Below, piece by piece: positions 50,864-61,041 of a stretch of DNA of 64,000 nt (the stretch's first letter is position 1; each line of letters starts with the position of its first letter). The position numbers and the translations under genes were made by a program. The stretch is from Nakamurella flava (GTDB taxonomy: Bacteria; Actinomycetota; Actinomycetes; Mycobacteriales; Nakamurellaceae): contig NZ_SZZH01000003.1 of the NCBI RefSeq assembly GCF_005298075.1, positions 248,001 to 312,000 on the forward strand, read 5' to 3'. A model generated the notes under the pieces. That model was not told the origin of the DNA. It was given only the letters and a program-made list of their open reading frames with translations, and ran no database searches.

Positions 50864-52312
50864 TCAGCCCTGCATGTCCTCCAGCTGACGGCCCTTGGTC
50901 TCCTGCACCCACTTGCTGACGAAGAAGAACGACAGCAGGGCGAACAGCGCGTACAGGCCGTACGCGACCCCGAGGCTGAGGTCCTTGAGGTACGGGAAGC
51001 TGACGGTGATGAGCCAGTTGGCGACCCACTGGCCGCCGGCGGCCAGGGACAGCGCCGCCGCGCGCATCCGGTTCGGGAACATCTCGCCGAGCAGCACCCA
51101 GACCACCGGGCCCCAGGACATGCCGAACGCGACGACGAACAGGTTCGCGGCGAACAGGGCGATGATCCCGGACGCGCTGCCGAAGACCGCGGTGTTCAGG
51201 TCGGGGGTGCCGTTGACCACGGTGGCCGTGCCGAAGATCAGGGCCATGATGCCGAGGGTGACCGTCATCCCCAGCGAACCGATGATGAGCAGCGGCTTGC
51301 GGCCGACCTTGTCGATCGAGGCGATGGCGATGAGGGTGGTGGCGATGTTGATGATCGACGTGATCACCGTGATGATGAACGACTGCGATTCGGAGAAGCC
51401 GACGGCCTCCCACAGCACGTTCGAGTAGTAGAAGATCACGTTGATGCCGACGAACTGCTGGAACACCGACAGCAGCAGGCCGACCCAGACGATGCCGGCG
51501 ATGCGACCTGAAGGTCCTCGGAGATCCTTCCAAGACGGCTCGGTCTCCCGCTCCATCGTCTTGCGGATCTTCTCGATCTTCTCGTCGATGTTCTTCGGTC
51601 CGAGCAGGCGGGTCAGCACCTCCTTGGCCTCCGGAATGCGGTGCTTGGCGATCAGATAGCGCGGTGACTCCGGGATCGTCAGGGCCAGGGCGCCGTAGAC
51701 GACGGCGGGAATGGCCATGGCCAGGAACATCCAGCGCCAGGCCTCCATGCCCAGCCACAGCTCGTTCCGGGAGTCGCCGGCCAGGTGGGCCAGCCCGTAA
51801 TCGATCATCAGGGAGATGGCGATACCGGTGACGATGGCCAGCTGCTGGAGGGATCCGAGTCGCCCGCGAATCGATGCCGGGGCGATCTCGGCGATGTAGG
51901 CCGGGGCGATCACCGAGGCGATGCCCACGCCGAAGCCGCCGACGAGCCGGAAGAGGATGAGCATCTCGAGGTTCAGGGCGAAGCCGGTACCGAGGGCGCC
52001 CAGGAAGAAGAGCACGGCGGCGATCTTCATGACCGCGACGCGGCCCATCTTGTCGGCCAGTCGGCCGGCCAGCAGGGCACCGGCTGCCGCGCCGAGCAGG
52101 GCGGCCGCGACCGTGAACCCGAGCTCGAGCGGGCCGGCCTGGAACTTGTCGGTGATGGCGGCGTTGGCGCCGTTGATCACCGAGCTGTCGTAGCCGAACA
52201 GGAAACCGCCGAGGGCGGCCACCACGGCGATCTTGATGACCCCCGATCCGCCGTTCTCCGACTCGCCGTCGTAGATGGACGGACCGTCGAAGGATGCTCC
52301 GTGTTCACCCAT
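50864..52312 (-). CDS. Sugar porter family MFS transporter
   Basis: A 482-residue sugar:H+ symporter-type MFS protein with 12 helices. Motifs: GGFLFGYDSSVINGA near residue 37, GRLADKMGRV near residue 84, the PESPRYL sequence near residue 215 and VFQQFVGINVIFYYS near residue 280, and GRKPLLI near residue 335. These mark the sugar porter family (glucose, galactose, xylose, inositol). The cytoplasmic loop of about 65 residues after PESPRYL is normal. ATG 52312 has AAAGGGGTGGGAC upstream. No sugar regulator adjoins it, so its substrate is open. Confidence 0.94.
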   Translation of the reverse strand: MGEHGASFDGPSIYDGESENGGSGVIKIAVVAALGGFLFGYDSSVINGANAAITDKFQAGPLELGFTVAAALLGAAAGALLAGRLADKMGRVAVMKIAAVLFFLGALGTGFALNLEMLILFRLVGGFGVGIASVIAPAYIAEIAPASIRGRLGSLQQLAIVTGIAISLMIDYGLAHLAGDSRNELWLGMEAWRWMFLAMAIPAVVYGALALTIPESPRYLIAKHRIPEAKEVLTRLLGPKNIDEKIEKIRKTMERETEPSWKDLRGPSGRIAGIVWVGLLLSVFQQFVGINVIFYYSNVLWEAVGFSESQSFIITVITSIINIATTLIAIASIDKVGRKPLLIIGSLGMTVTLGIMALIFGTATVVNGTPDLNTAVFGSASGIIALFAANLFVVAFGMSWGPVVWVLLGEMFPNRMRAAALSLAAGGQWVANWLITVSFPYLKDLSLGVAYGLYALFALLSFFFVSKWVQETKGRQLEDMQG

Positions 52313-52518
52313 GTCCCACCCCTTTCCGGGTCTCCCGGGCGGATTTCCGGGCTGCCCCGGCACAGCATGGCACTTGCTGGGGATAGCGCATCTCGGAAAC
52401 GAGTGGTGCGGAAACTCTTTTCCCGGGTAGCGGTGGGCGGCGGCATCACCGCAGGTGACACGGGCTACCGGGAAGGGGAACGGCCGCACCTCCACGGTGG
52501 CCCCATTACGGTGGTCGG

Positions 52519-53601
52519 GTGAACGACACCGCCGCCGTCCCGGCCGCCGCCGCCCCTTCCGAGCCCGAGATCGAGGTGTCCGTCACGGGCTCGGTCGGGC
52601 ATCTGCGGCTCAACCGCCCGCGCCGGATTAACGCGCTGACCCAGGACATGATCGCCACGGTGCGGCAGGCGCTGCGACGGTGGCGGGACGACGACGCGGT
52701 CCGAATGGTGCTGATCGACGGCGCGGGCGAACGGGGCCTGTGCGCGGGGGCCGACATCCGCGAGCTGCGCTCCGCCCTGCTGGATGCGGGCTCCGCCGGG
52801 GTGGAACAGGGCACCCGCTTCTTCGTCGAGGAGTACGGCATGAACGCCGAGCTCGCCGAATATCCGAAGCCCGTGGTGGCCCTGATGGACGGCATCGTCC
52901 TGGGCGGCGGGATGGGCATCTCCGCCCACTCGCGGATCCGGGTGGCCACCGAGCGGTCGTCGCTGGGCATGCCGGAGACGGCGATCGGTCTCTTCCCGGA
53001 CGTCGGGATCATGTACCTGCTGGCGCGGGCGCCGGGCGAGGTCGGGACTCACGCGACGCTCTCCGGGGCGCGCTTCACCGCCACCGATGCGCTGGCCGCC
53101 GGCCTGGTCGACCAGATCGTCGCCTCCACCGCCCTGGACGACCTGCGGGCCGCGCTGTTCGCCGGGCGGTCGCCCGAGGATCCGGATCTGTGGGCCGAGT
53201 TCGCCCTCTCCTCCGACGAACGGCCGGCGGCCGCGCTGACCGGACCCGACCGGGAGTGGATCGACGCCTGCTACACCGGGGACGCCCCGCAGGATGTCCT
53301 GGCCATCGTGCAGCGACTGCAGGCGCGGCCGGAGCCGGCGGCGCAGGCGGCGGCGCAGACGCTCCGCGGCATGTCGCCGACCTCTCTGGCTGTCAGTCTG
53401 GTCGCGCTCCGGCGGGCCGCCGACCTGTCGCTGCGGGAGGTCCTGGACCAGGATCTGACCCTGGCGACCGCGTGCCTGCGGCATCCGGACCTGCCCGAGG
53501 GCATCCGTGCCCGGCTGGTCGATCGGGACAACGACCCGCACTGGACCCCCGCCCGGCTCGAGGACGTCGATCCGGCGGAGGTCACACGGTTCTTCGGCTG
53601 A
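52519..53601 (+). CDS. Crotonase family, 3-hydroxyisobutyryl-CoA hydrolase type
   Basis: A 360-residue crotonase-superfamily enzyme that most resembles 3-hydroxyisobutyryl-CoA hydrolase, an enzyme of valine breakdown. Family segments: RLNRPRRINALT near residue 30, GLCAGADIREL near residue 74 (oxyanion hole), DGIVLGGGMGISAHS near residue 126, and PETAIGLFPDVG near residue 153 with the characteristic Glu and Asp. The C-terminal 110 residues include the HIBCH-like tail ending RLEDVDPAEVTRFF. GTG 52519 is used; the ribosome site is weak. Confidence 0.92.
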   Translation: MNDTAAVPAAAAPSEPEIEVSVTGSVGHLRLNRPRRINALTQDMIATVRQALRRWRDDDAVRMVLIDGAGERGLCAGADIRELRSALLDAGSAGVEQGTRFFVEEYGMNAELAEYPKPVVALMDGIVLGGGMGISAHSRIRVATERSSLGMPETAIGLFPDVGIMYLLARAPGEVGTHATLSGARFTATDALAAGLVDQIVASTALDDLRAALFAGRSPEDPDLWAEFALSSDERPAAALTGPDREWIDACYTGDAPQDVLAIVQRLQARPEPAAQAAAQTLRGMSPTSLAVSLVALRRAADLSLREVLDQDLTLATACLRHPDLPEGIRARLVDRDNDPHWTPARLEDVDPAEVTRFFG

Positions 53602-53634
53602 AGGGGTCAGCCGGCCCGCCGCGACGGCTTAGAA

Positions 53635-53649
53635 TGAAACTGATTCTCA
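53635..53649. promoter_or_regulatory. Zur-like box of the zinc uptake operon
   Basis: TGAAACTGATTCTCA, an imperfect palindrome close to the TGAAAATnATTTTCA Zur consensus of actinobacteria, 33 bases before the ATG of the binding protein gene. Zn-bound Zur binding here would repress uptake. Confidence 0.8.
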
Positions 53650-53681
53650 ATTCGCACCAGCGTGACCAGAGAGCCGGTTTC

Positions 53682-54635
53682 ATGAACAGTCGTCTTCGTC
53701 AGGGCCTGGGGGCCCTCAGCCTCGCCACCGCCGCCGTCCTGCTGACCGCGTGCGGGTCCTCTGCCGGAACGGGCGCGGGAGCCTCGTCCGCGGGCAGCTC
53801 CGCCGCGTCGTCGTCCGCGGGCGGCGCCTCCGACGTCAGCGTCGTGGCCAGTACCAACGTCTGGGGTGACGTCGTCCAGCAGATCGCCGGCACCGACGTC
53901 CAGGTCTCCTCGATCATCTCCGACCCGTCGGCCGACCCGCACTCGTTCGAGGCCAACGCCCAGAACCAGCTCGCCCTGTCGAAGGCGTCGTTGGTCGTCG
54001 TCAACGGCGGCGGGTACGACGACTGGGCCGGCGACATGCTGTCCGCCGCGAAGTCGACCGCCCCGGTCATCAACGCCGTCGACGTCTCCGGCTACACCGC
54101 CACCGGCGGCGAGGAGCTCAACGAGCACGTCTGGTACGACTTCCCGACCGTGGACAAGGTCGCCCAGCAGATCACCGATCAGCTGAGCTCGATCGACCCG
54201 GCCGATGCCGCCACCTACCAGGCCAACCTGGCCACTTTCCAGGGCAAGCTGAAGACCCTGGAGGAGCAGGAGGCGGCGATCAAGGCCGCGCACTCCGGGG
54301 TCGGCGTCGCCATCACCGAGCCGGTCCCCAACTACGTGCTCGAGGCCTCCGGTCTGGACATCAAGACACCGGAGGAGTTCAGCGAGGCCATCGAGAACGA
54401 GACCGACGTCCCCGCCGACGTGATGCAGCAGACCCTGGCCCAGTTCAACGACAAGCAGGTCAAGGCCCTGGTCTACAACGAGCAGACCACCGGCCCGCAG
54501 ACCGATCAGGTCAAGAACGCCGCGCAGGCCAACGGCATCCCCGTCGTCCCGGTCACCGAGACCCTGCCCGAGGGCAAGGACTACCTCGGATGGATGACCG
54601 ACAACGTCACCGCCATCGCGCAGGCCGTGTCCTGA
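53682..54635 (+). CDS. znuA: Zinc ABC transporter substrate-binding lipoprotein
   Basis: A 317-residue lipoprotein of cluster A-I metal-binding proteins. Lipobox LTAC with Cys at residue 24. The metal-binding His are in ADPHSFE near residue 87 and NEHVWYD near residue 148, with further conserved GVAITEPVPNYVL near residue 207; the His-rich loop typical of ZnuA is missing. The ATG at 53682 follows a weak ribosome site; an in-frame ATG at 53634 would overlap the Zur box. It starts the znuACB operon, followed by znuC after four bases. Confidence 0.93.
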   Translation: MNSRLRQGLGALSLATAAVLLTACGSSAGTGAGASSAGSSAASSSAGGASDVSVVASTNVWGDVVQQIAGTDVQVSSIISDPSADPHSFEANAQNQLALSKASLVVVNGGGYDDWAGDMLSAAKSTAPVINAVDVSGYTATGGEELNEHVWYDFPTVDKVAQQITDQLSSIDPADAATYQANLATFQGKLKTLEEQEAAIKAAHSGVGVAITEPVPNYVLEASGLDIKTPEEFSEAIENETDVPADVMQQTLAQFNDKQVKALVYNEQTTGPQTDQVKNAAQANGIPVVPVTETLPEGKDYLGWMTDNVTAIAQAVS

Positions 54636-54639
54636 CACG

Positions 54640-55539
54640 ATGTCCCTCATCCGACCTGACGAACGCACCCCGGACCGGGCGGCCGACGGCCGCCCGGTTC
54701 CGGGCGTTCCGGCGCTCGAACTCTCCGGGGCGACGCTCGCCTACGGATCGCGGGTGCTCTGGAGCGACCTCGACCTGACTATCTCCGCGGGCCAACTGGT
54801 CGCCGTGCTCGGGCCGAACGGGTCGGGCAAGACCAGCCTGATGCGCGTACTGCTCGGCCTGCAGCCGTTGACCGCCGGCTCGGCGAAGATCGGGGGCGCA
54901 CCGGTGCGCCGGGGCAGTACCCGGGTCGGGTACATCCCGCAGAAGGTGTCGGTCGAGTCGACCACCATGGTCCGGGCGCGGGACGTCGTCCGCATGGGCA
55001 TCGACGGGCACCGGTGGGGGCTGCCGCTGTCCTTCGGGCCGCGCTGGCGCCGTCAGCGGGACCGGATCGACGAGCTGCTCGGCGCGGTCGGGGCCGACGC
55101 GTTCGCCGACGCCCCGGTGTCGATGCTGTCCGGTGGGGAGCTGCAGCGCGTCCGGATCGCCGGCGCACTGGCCAGCGACCCGGCCCTGCTGCTCTGCGAC
55201 GAACCGCTGGCCGCGCTCGACCTGCGCCACCAGCAGGAGGTCGCCGCCCTCATCGACGAGCGACGCCAGCTCAGCGGGACCGCCGTCCTGTTCGTCACCC
55301 ACGACGTCAACCCCGTCCTGGAGTACGTCGACCAGGTCCTGTACCTGGCCGGGGGACGATTCCGGCTGGGGCCGCCGGACGAGGTCCTGACCAGTGAGGT
55401 GCTCACCGACCTGTACGGGGTGCCGGTGGAGGTGCTGCGGGCCAAGGGGCGCGTCATCGTGGTCTCCTCCTCCGACCTCAACGCCTCCGGCCACCACCAT
55501 CACGAGCCCAATCAGCACCCGCCGGGACGGTCGTCGTGA
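54640..55539 (+). CDS. znuC: Zinc ABC transporter ATPase
   Basis: A 299-residue ATPase. Walker A GPNGSGKTS near residue 59, Q-loop in YIPQKVS, signature LSGGELQR near residue 164, Walker B LLCDEPLAALD near residue 187 and switch His in FVTHDVNP near residue 222. The C terminus has HHHHEPNQH, which may bind metal. It begins four bases after znuA and overlaps znuB by four bases (GTGA), so the operon is tightly coupled. Confidence 0.96.
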   Translation: MSLIRPDERTPDRAADGRPVPGVPALELSGATLAYGSRVLWSDLDLTISAGQLVAVLGPNGSGKTSLMRVLLGLQPLTAGSAKIGGAPVRRGSTRVGYIPQKVSVESTTMVRARDVVRMGIDGHRWGLPLSFGPRWRRQRDRIDELLGAVGADAFADAPVSMLSGGELQRVRIAGALASDPALLLCDEPLAALDLRHQQEVAALIDERRQLSGTAVLFVTHDVNPVLEYVDQVLYLAGGRFRLGPPDEVLTSEVLTDLYGVPVEVLRAKGRVIVVSSSDLNASGHHHHEPNQHPPGRSS

Positions 55540-56432
55540 GCTTCTGGGACAAGGTCTTCAACTTCGACAACTACGGCGAGCTGCTCGGCCTGCTGCACAA
55601 CTCGATCATCGCCGGCGCCCTGCTCGGCGTGATGGGCGGCCTGGTCGGGGTCTTCGTGCTGATGCGCGACCTGCCGTTCGCAGTGCACGGGATCAGTGAG
55701 CTCTCCTTCGCCGGGGCCGCGCTGTTCCTGCTGCTCGGCCTGAACGTGGTGGTCGGCTCCGTGGTCGGCTCGCTCACCGCAGCGGTGCTGTTCGGGCTGC
55801 TCGGGGTCCGGGCCCGCGACCGTTCGTCGATCATCGGCGTGCTCATGCCGTTCGGGTTGGGCCTCGGTGTGCTGTTCCTCGCCCTCTACCCGGGGCGGGC
55901 GGCCAACAAGTTCGGTCTGCTGCTCGGCCAGATCGTCGCCGTCGACGACCCCCAGCTGTACTGGCTGGTGGGGATCGCCGCGTTCGTCGTCGTCAGCCTC
56001 ATGGTGCTGTGGCGGCCGTTGACCTTCGCCAGTGTCGACCCCGACATCGCAGCGGCCCGAGGGGTGCCGGTGCGGGCGTTGTCGCCGATCTTCATGATCG
56101 TCCTCGGGTTGGCCGTCGCCATGTCGGTGCAGATCGTCGGGGCCCTGCTGGTGCTGTCGCTGCTGGTCACCCCGGCCGCCGCGGCCATGCGGGTGACCGC
56201 GTCGGCGCTGTGGGTGCCGGTGCTGTCCACGCTGTTCGCGCTGACCGCCACCGTCGGCGGGATGCTGCTGGCCCTGGGGGGCAGCCTGCCGATCAGCCCG
56301 TACGTCACCACGATCTCGTTCGCGATCTATGTGATCTGCCGGATCATCGGTGGTGTCCGGGTGCGCCGGGGCTGGTCCAAGCGCGCCGTCGTCGAACACG
56401 GCCCGCGCTCCGCGGAGGCCGTGGCCGCCTGA
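55536..56432 (+). CDS. znuB: Zinc ABC transporter permease
   Basis: A 298-residue permease with about eight hydrophobic helices, ABC-3 family. Typical segments: MRDLPFAVHGISELSFAGAALFL and LLLGQIVAVDD and GALLVLSLLVTPAAAA. GTG 55536 overlaps the znuC stop by four bases. It completes a zinc importer with the lipoprotein and ATPase. Its polar tail (SKRAVVEHGPRSAEAVAA) is a short extension. Confidence 0.95.
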   Translation: MSFWDKVFNFDNYGELLGLLHNSIIAGALLGVMGGLVGVFVLMRDLPFAVHGISELSFAGAALFLLLGLNVVVGSVVGSLTAAVLFGLLGVRARDRSSIIGVLMPFGLGLGVLFLALYPGRAANKFGLLLGQIVAVDDPQLYWLVGIAAFVVVSLMVLWRPLTFASVDPDIAAARGVPVRALSPIFMIVLGLAVAMSVQIVGALLVLSLLVTPAAAAMRVTASALWVPVLSTLFALTATVGGMLLALGGSLPISPYVTTISFAIYVICRIIGGVRVRRGWSKRAVVEHGPRSAEAVAA

Positions 56433-56445
56433 CCGTCCGGTTCCA

Positions 56446-56488
56446 CGACGAAGCCGCCCGCCCCTTTCGGGGCCGGGCGGCTTCGTCG
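56446..56488 (+). terminator. Intrinsic terminator of the znu operon
   Basis: A stem of about 19 bp (ACGACGAAGCCGCCCG/CGGGCGGCTTCGTCGT plus CCCC/GGGG with one bulged C) and loop TTTC, 14 bases after the znuB stop. Confidence 0.85.
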
Positions 56489-56519
56489 TTCGCCGGGCCG
56501 CTCGTCGTCGGGTCCGCAT

Positions 56520-56576
56520 CGACTTGTCATACCCGCACGGTCGTCGGGCCCGCGAAGGTGCGCGTATGACAAGTCG
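56520..56576. repeat. Long near-perfect palindrome between convergent operons
   Basis: Arms CGACTTGTCATACCCGCAC and GTGCGCGTATGACAAGTCG match at 18 of 19 positions around a 19-base GC-rich loop. It follows the znu terminator and lies just before the end of the ABC exporter operon, so it may terminate that operon, but its size, AT-rich outer part and two-part structure also suit an intergenic palindromic repeat family. Confidence 0.75.
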
Positions 56577-56582
56577 GCGCGA

Positions 56583-58589
56583 TCAGTCGGTCGTCGCCCC
56601 GGCGAACTGCGACTGGTAGAGCGCCGCGTAGGCGCCGCCGGCGGCCAGCAGCTCGTCGTGGGTGCCCTGCTCGACGATCGAGCCGTCCTCCATCACCAGG
56701 ATCAGGTCGGCGTCCCGGATGGTCGAGAGCCGGTGGGCGATGACGAAACTCGTCCGCTCGGCGCGCAGCGCGGCCATCGCCTGCTGCACCAGGACCTCCG
56801 TGCGGGTGTCCACCGAGCTGGTCGCCTCGTCCAGGATCAGCAGCGACGGCTGGGCCAGGAACGCGCGGGCGATGGTGATGAGCTGCTTCTCCCCGGCGCT
56901 GACGTTGCTGCCCTCGTCGTCGATGAGGGTGTCGTAGCCGTCCGGCAAGGCCTGCACAAACCGGTCGACGTAGCTGACCTCGGCGGCCCGGTGGATCTCC
57001 GCCTCGGTCGCGTCCGGCCGGCCGTAGGCGATGTTGTCGCGGATGGTGCCGCCGAACAGCCAGGTGTCCTGCAGCACCATCCCGATCCGGGACCGCAGGT
57101 CCTCCCGGGTCATCTGCGCGGTGTCGACCCCGTCGAGCAGGATGCGGCCCCCGTCCAGCTCGTAGAACCGCATGATCAGGTTGACCAGGGTCGTCTTGCC
57201 GGCCCCGGTCGGGCCGACGATCGCTACCGTCTGGCCGGGCGAGGCGACCAGCGACAGGTCGGTGATGAGCGGCTTGTCGCGGGTGTAGCTGAACGAGACG
57301 TGGTCGAACTCGACCCGCCCGTGCGGATCCCGCACGGTCTGCGCCGGTTCCGGGTCGGGGGACTGTTCCTCGGCATCCAGCAGCTCGAAGACCCGCTCGG
57401 CCGAGGCCACCCCGGACTGCAGCACGTTGGCCATCGACGCCAGCTGGGTCAGCGGCTGGGTGAACATCCGGGAGTACTGGATGAAGGCCTGCACGTCGCC
57501 CAGGCTCATCGAACCGGTCGACACCCGCAGACCACCGACCACGGCGATCGCGACGTAGGTCAGGTTCCCGATGAACATCATCGACGGCATGATGATTCCG
57601 GAGACGAACTGGGCGCCGAACGAGGCCCGGAACAGCTCGTCGTTCTTGTCGACGAACCGCCGCTCGACCGCCGGCTGCTGACCGAACACCTTGACCAGGC
57701 TGTGCCCGGTGAACGTCTCCTCGATCTGGCCGTTGAGTTCGCCGGTGGCCCGCCACTGGGCGACGAACCGCGGCTGCGACCGCTTCGCGATCATCGTCGT
57801 GACGACCAGGGACAGTGGCACCGCCACCAGTGCGACCAGGGCCAGCAGCGGCGACGTCAGCAGCATCATGGTCAGCACGCCGACGACGGTCAGCAGCGAG
57901 ACCAGCGACTGGGACAGCGTCTGCTGCAGGGTCTGCGAGATGTTGTCGATGTCGTTGGTGACCCGGCTGAGCACCTCACCGCGCTGGTGCCGGTCCAGGT
58001 AGGACAGCGGCAGCCGGTGCAGCTTGTGCTCGACCTCCTCGCGCAACCGGTAGATGGTCCGCTGGACGATCGTGTTGAGCAGCCGACCCTGCAGCCAGCC
58101 GAACACCGACGACAGCAGGTACAGCCCGAGCGCGAGCAGCAGCACCTGGCCGAGCCGGGTGAAATCGACGCCGGCGCCGGGGATCACGGTCATCCCGGAC
58201 AGCAGGTTGGCGAACGAGTCGTTGCCCTGGGCGCGCAGCCCGTCGATCGCCTGCTGCTGGGTGATGCCGGCCGGCAGCTGCCGGCCGAGGATGCCCTCGA
58301 AGATGATGTTGGTCGCCCAGCCGAGGATGCGCGGGCCGAGGACGGTCAACAGGACGCTGATGATCCCCAGGGTGACCACCACGGCCAGCCCCATGCGCTC
58401 GGATCGCATCCGGCCCAGCAGCCGCTTGGCCGACGGGCCGAAGTTCAGCGACTTCTCCGCCGGCATGCCCATACCGGCCATCGGTCCGCCGCCGCCCGGA
58501 CCGCGGCGGGGCATCGGCGGCAGGTTGGGGTCGCGCGGCCGGGACTTGGCGAGAACGGTGTCGTTCTCGGACTTCTGGGTCGACGTCAT
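56583..58589 (-). CDS. Heterodimeric ABC exporter subunit with intact catalytic site
   Basis: A 668-residue ABC half-transporter: about 65 residues of Pro/Gly-rich lead, six helices from residue 68 to about 380, then an ATPase domain. Walker [10 protein letters not shown], signature-like VSAGEKQL (Ala for Gly), Walker [13 protein letters not shown] with Glu, and switch His IAHRLS. It overlaps the preceding half-transporter by four bases (ATGA). With its partner it forms a BmrCD/TmrAB-type multidrug exporter. It is the last gene of a TetR-controlled unit. Confidence 0.95.
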   Translation of the reverse strand: MTSTQKSENDTVLAKSRPRDPNLPPMPRRGPGGGGPMAGMGMPAEKSLNFGPSAKRLLGRMRSERMGLAVVVTLGIISVLLTVLGPRILGWATNIIFEGILGRQLPAGITQQQAIDGLRAQGNDSFANLLSGMTVIPGAGVDFTRLGQVLLLALGLYLLSSVFGWLQGRLLNTIVQRTIYRLREEVEHKLHRLPLSYLDRHQRGEVLSRVTNDIDNISQTLQQTLSQSLVSLLTVVGVLTMMLLTSPLLALVALVAVPLSLVVTTMIAKRSQPRFVAQWRATGELNGQIEETFTGHSLVKVFGQQPAVERRFVDKNDELFRASFGAQFVSGIIMPSMMFIGNLTYVAIAVVGGLRVSTGSMSLGDVQAFIQYSRMFTQPLTQLASMANVLQSGVASAERVFELLDAEEQSPDPEPAQTVRDPHGRVEFDHVSFSYTRDKPLITDLSLVASPGQTVAIVGPTGAGKTTLVNLIMRFYELDGGRILLDGVDTAQMTREDLRSRIGMVLQDTWLFGGTIRDNIAYGRPDATEAEIHRAAEVSYVDRFVQALPDGYDTLIDDEGSNVSAGEKQLITIARAFLAQPSLLILDEATSSVDTRTEVLVQQAMAALRAERTSFVIAHRLSTIRDADLILVMEDGSIVEQGTHDELLAAGGAYAALYQSQFAGATTD

Positions 58590-60319
58590 GCCGGCACCCC
58601 CTGCTGGGAGGCCACGATCTCGGCGTACGTCGGGCAGCCGTCGAGCAGCTCGTCGTGCCGGCCGAGGCCGACGATGCGGCCGCCCTCCAACACGACGATC
58701 TGGTCGGCCTCGACGATGGTGGATACCCGCTGAGCGACGACGATGACGGTGGCGTCGGTGGTCTCGGGCCGCAGCGCGGCGCGCAGGCGAGCGTCGGTGG
58801 TCAGGTCGAGGGCGGAGAACGAGTCGTCGAACAGGTAGATGGACGGACGGGCGACCAGCGCCCGGGCGATGGCCAGTCGTTGCCGCTGACCACCGGAGAC
58901 GTTGCTGCCGCCCTGGGTGATCGTGGACTCCAGACCGTCCGGCATGGCGGCGACGAAGTCGGAGGCCTGGGCGATCTCCAGCGCCCGCCACAGGTCGGCG
59001 TCGGTGGCGTCGGCGTTGCCGAACCTCAGGTTGGACGCGACCGTCCCGGTGAACAGGAACGGCTTCTGCGGGACGAGACCGATGCGCCGCCAGAGATCTT
59101 CGGGATCGAAGTCGCGGACGTCCTGCCCGTCGACGGTGACCGCGCCGGCGGTGACGTCGAACAGCCGGGGGATCAGGGAGAGCAGGGTGGTCTTTCCGGC
59201 GCCGGTCGAGCCGATGATCGCGGTGGTCGTGCCCGGGGTGGCGGTGAAGTTCAGGTTGCACAGCACCGGGGCGGCGGCACCCGGGTATTGGAAACCGGCA
59301 TCGCGGAACTGCACGGTGCCGGCCGTGACGTCGCGGCCGGGGGTGCGGGCCGCGGTCGGCGGAGTGACCGAGGTGTCGGTGCCGAGCACCTCGCCGATCC
59401 GGTCTGCGCTGACCGAGGCCCGCGGAATCATCACGGCCATGAACGTGGCCATCATGACCGAGAACAGGATCTGCATCAGGTAGTTGAGAAACGCCATCAG
59501 CGAACCGATCTGGATGCTGCCGTCGTCGATGCGGTGCGCGCCGAACCACAGCACGGCCACGCTGGAGACGTTGAGGATCAGCATGACGGTGGGGAACATC
59601 AGCGCCTGCAGGCGCCCGGCCCTCAGGGCGGTGTCGGTCAGCGCGCTGTTGGCGTCGGCGAACCGCTGGGTCTCCAGTGGCTCCCGGACGAAGGCCCGGA
59701 CCACCCGGACACCGGCGATCTGCTCGCGCAGCACCCGGTTGACCACATCGATCCGCTTCTGCATCTTCTGGAACTGCGGCACCATCCGGGAGACGATCAG
59801 GCCGATCGAGATGGCCAGGGCGGGAATGCTGATCACCAGAAGCCAGGACAGGCCGAAGTCCTCGCGCAGCGCCATGATGATGCCGCCGACGCACATGATC
59901 GGCGCGGAGACCAGCAACGTGCAGGCCATCAGCACCAGCATCTGGACCTGCTGCACGTCGTTGGTGTTGCGGGTGATCAGCGACGGGGCGCCGAACTTCT
60001 GGACCTCCCGGTCGGAGAACGTGCCGACCCGGTGGAACAAGGCGGCGCGCAGGTCCCGGCCGACACTCATCGCGGTCCGGGCGCCGAAGTAGACGGCGAC
60101 GATGGTGGCGACGATCTGCACCACCGTGATGGCCAGCATGATGCCGCCCGTCCGCACGATGAAGCCGGTGTCGCCGTTGGCCACGCCCACGTCGATGATG
60201 TCGGCGTTCAGGCTCGGCAGGTACAGCGAAGCGATCGTGCCGATGAGCTGGAACAGGACGACGACGCTCAGAGCGCCCAGGTAGGGCCGCAGGTGGCGGC
60301 GGAGCAGGGGGATCAGCAC
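58586..60319 (-). CDS. Heterodimeric ABC exporter subunit with degenerate catalytic site
   Basis: A 577-residue half-transporter. Six helices, then an ATPase domain with Walker [10 protein letters not shown], signature [10 protein letters not shown] and Walker [12 protein letters not shown], where Asp replaces the catalytic Glu, and Gln replaces the switch His (VVAQRVS). This is the normal pattern for the noncanonical half of a heterodimeric exporter. GTG 60319 has GGAG eight bases upstream. It starts 13 bases after the TetR gene and is coupled to its partner by ATGA. Confidence 0.95.
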   Translation of the reverse strand: MLIPLLRRHLRPYLGALSVVVLFQLIGTIASLYLPSLNADIIDVGVANGDTGFIVRTGGIMLAITVVQIVATIVAVYFGARTAMSVGRDLRAALFHRVGTFSDREVQKFGAPSLITRNTNDVQQVQMLVLMACTLLVSAPIMCVGGIIMALREDFGLSWLLVISIPALAISIGLIVSRMVPQFQKMQKRIDVVNRVLREQIAGVRVVRAFVREPLETQRFADANSALTDTALRAGRLQALMFPTVMLILNVSSVAVLWFGAHRIDDGSIQIGSLMAFLNYLMQILFSVMMATFMAVMIPRASVSADRIGEVLGTDTSVTPPTAARTPGRDVTAGTVQFRDAGFQYPGAAAPVLCNLNFTATPGTTTAIIGSTGAGKTTLLSLIPRLFDVTAGAVTVDGQDVRDFDPEDLWRRIGLVPQKPFLFTGTVASNLRFGNADATDADLWRALEIAQASDFVAAMPDGLESTITQGGSNVSGGQRQRLAIARALVARPSIYLFDDSFSALDLTTDARLRAALRPETTDATVIVVAQRVSTIVEADQIVVLEGGRIVGLGRHDELLDGCPTYAEIVASQQGVPA

Positions 60320-60332
60320 GAGGCGTCTCCGA

Positions 60333-61025
60333 TCAGGAACGGGGTGCGGCGGTGGCGAAGTCGTCCGTCTCGGGGCGGGCGGCTGGATCTCGCTGGGCGG
60401 TGGGGTCTTGCGGGTCGGCGGGAGCGGTGGTGATCCCGTGCAGCAGCAGGTCGACGACGGTGGCGGTGGGCAGCGGATCGAAGCCGTCCAGGCCGGCGGT
60501 GGTGGCCATGGTGACCAGCCGGACCATGCGGGAGACCTGACCGGCGTCCCAGCGCAGCCGGTCGGCGTGGCCCGACAGCGCGAAGGCCATGGCCTCGTTG
60601 ACCGGTCGCGGATCCGGCCGGCAGTGTTTCGCCGAACCGGCCGTGCGCGGGTCCGGCGGCTGGCCCGGCAGGGCGTGGGTCATCAGCAGGATCTGTCGCA
60701 TCCGTCCCAGTCGGGCCCGGAGCAGATCGACGGCGGCGGTGAGGATCTCGTCGAGTGTGGCGTCTGGGTCGATGCCGCGCAGTCCGGCCACCAGGGGGGT
60801 CGGGTCCAGGACGTCGGCGACGACCGCGGCCAGCACCGACTCCTTGTCCGAGAAGGCCCGGAAGATCGTGCCCTCGGCGATCCCGGCGGCCTGGGCGATC
60901 TGCCGGGTGGTGACGGCCATGCCGTGCTGCAGCACCAGCGGGGTGGCCGCGGCGACGATGGCCGCGCGGCGTTCCTCCGGAGGGAGCGGCGCGGCCCGAC
61001 CGGTGGCGGAGCTGGGGGGAGTCAC
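60333..61025 (-). CDS. TetR family regulator of the ABC exporter operon
   Basis: A 230-residue TetR protein with HTH segment VTTRQIAQAAGIAEGTIFRAF near residue 40 (given in part: VTTRQIAQAAGIAEGT). Its GTG start lies 17 bases from an 18-base palindrome, so it is probably autoregulated and represses the exporter genes that follow. The ligand-binding half contains Pro-rich PDPRTAG and ends in a disordered tail. No ligand can be predicted. Confidence 0.94.
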   Translation of the reverse strand: MTPPSSATGRAAPLPPEERRAAIVAAATPLVLQHGMAVTTRQIAQAAGIAEGTIFRAFSDKESVLAAVVADVLDPTPLVAGLRGIDPDATLDEILTAAVDLLRARLGRMRQILLMTHALPGQPPDPRTAGSAKHCRPDPRPVNEAMAFALSGHADRLRWDAGQVSRMVRLVTMATTAGLDGFDPLPTATVVDLLLHGITTAPADPQDPTAQRDPAARPETDDFATAAPRS

Positions 61026-61041
61026 GGCCGCCGACGATAGA

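Noticed and set aside
58586-60319. Degenerate Walker B and switch His of one exporter half as a defect
   Set aside because: This is the expected asymmetric site of a heterodimeric ABC exporter, because the partner keeps Glu and His.
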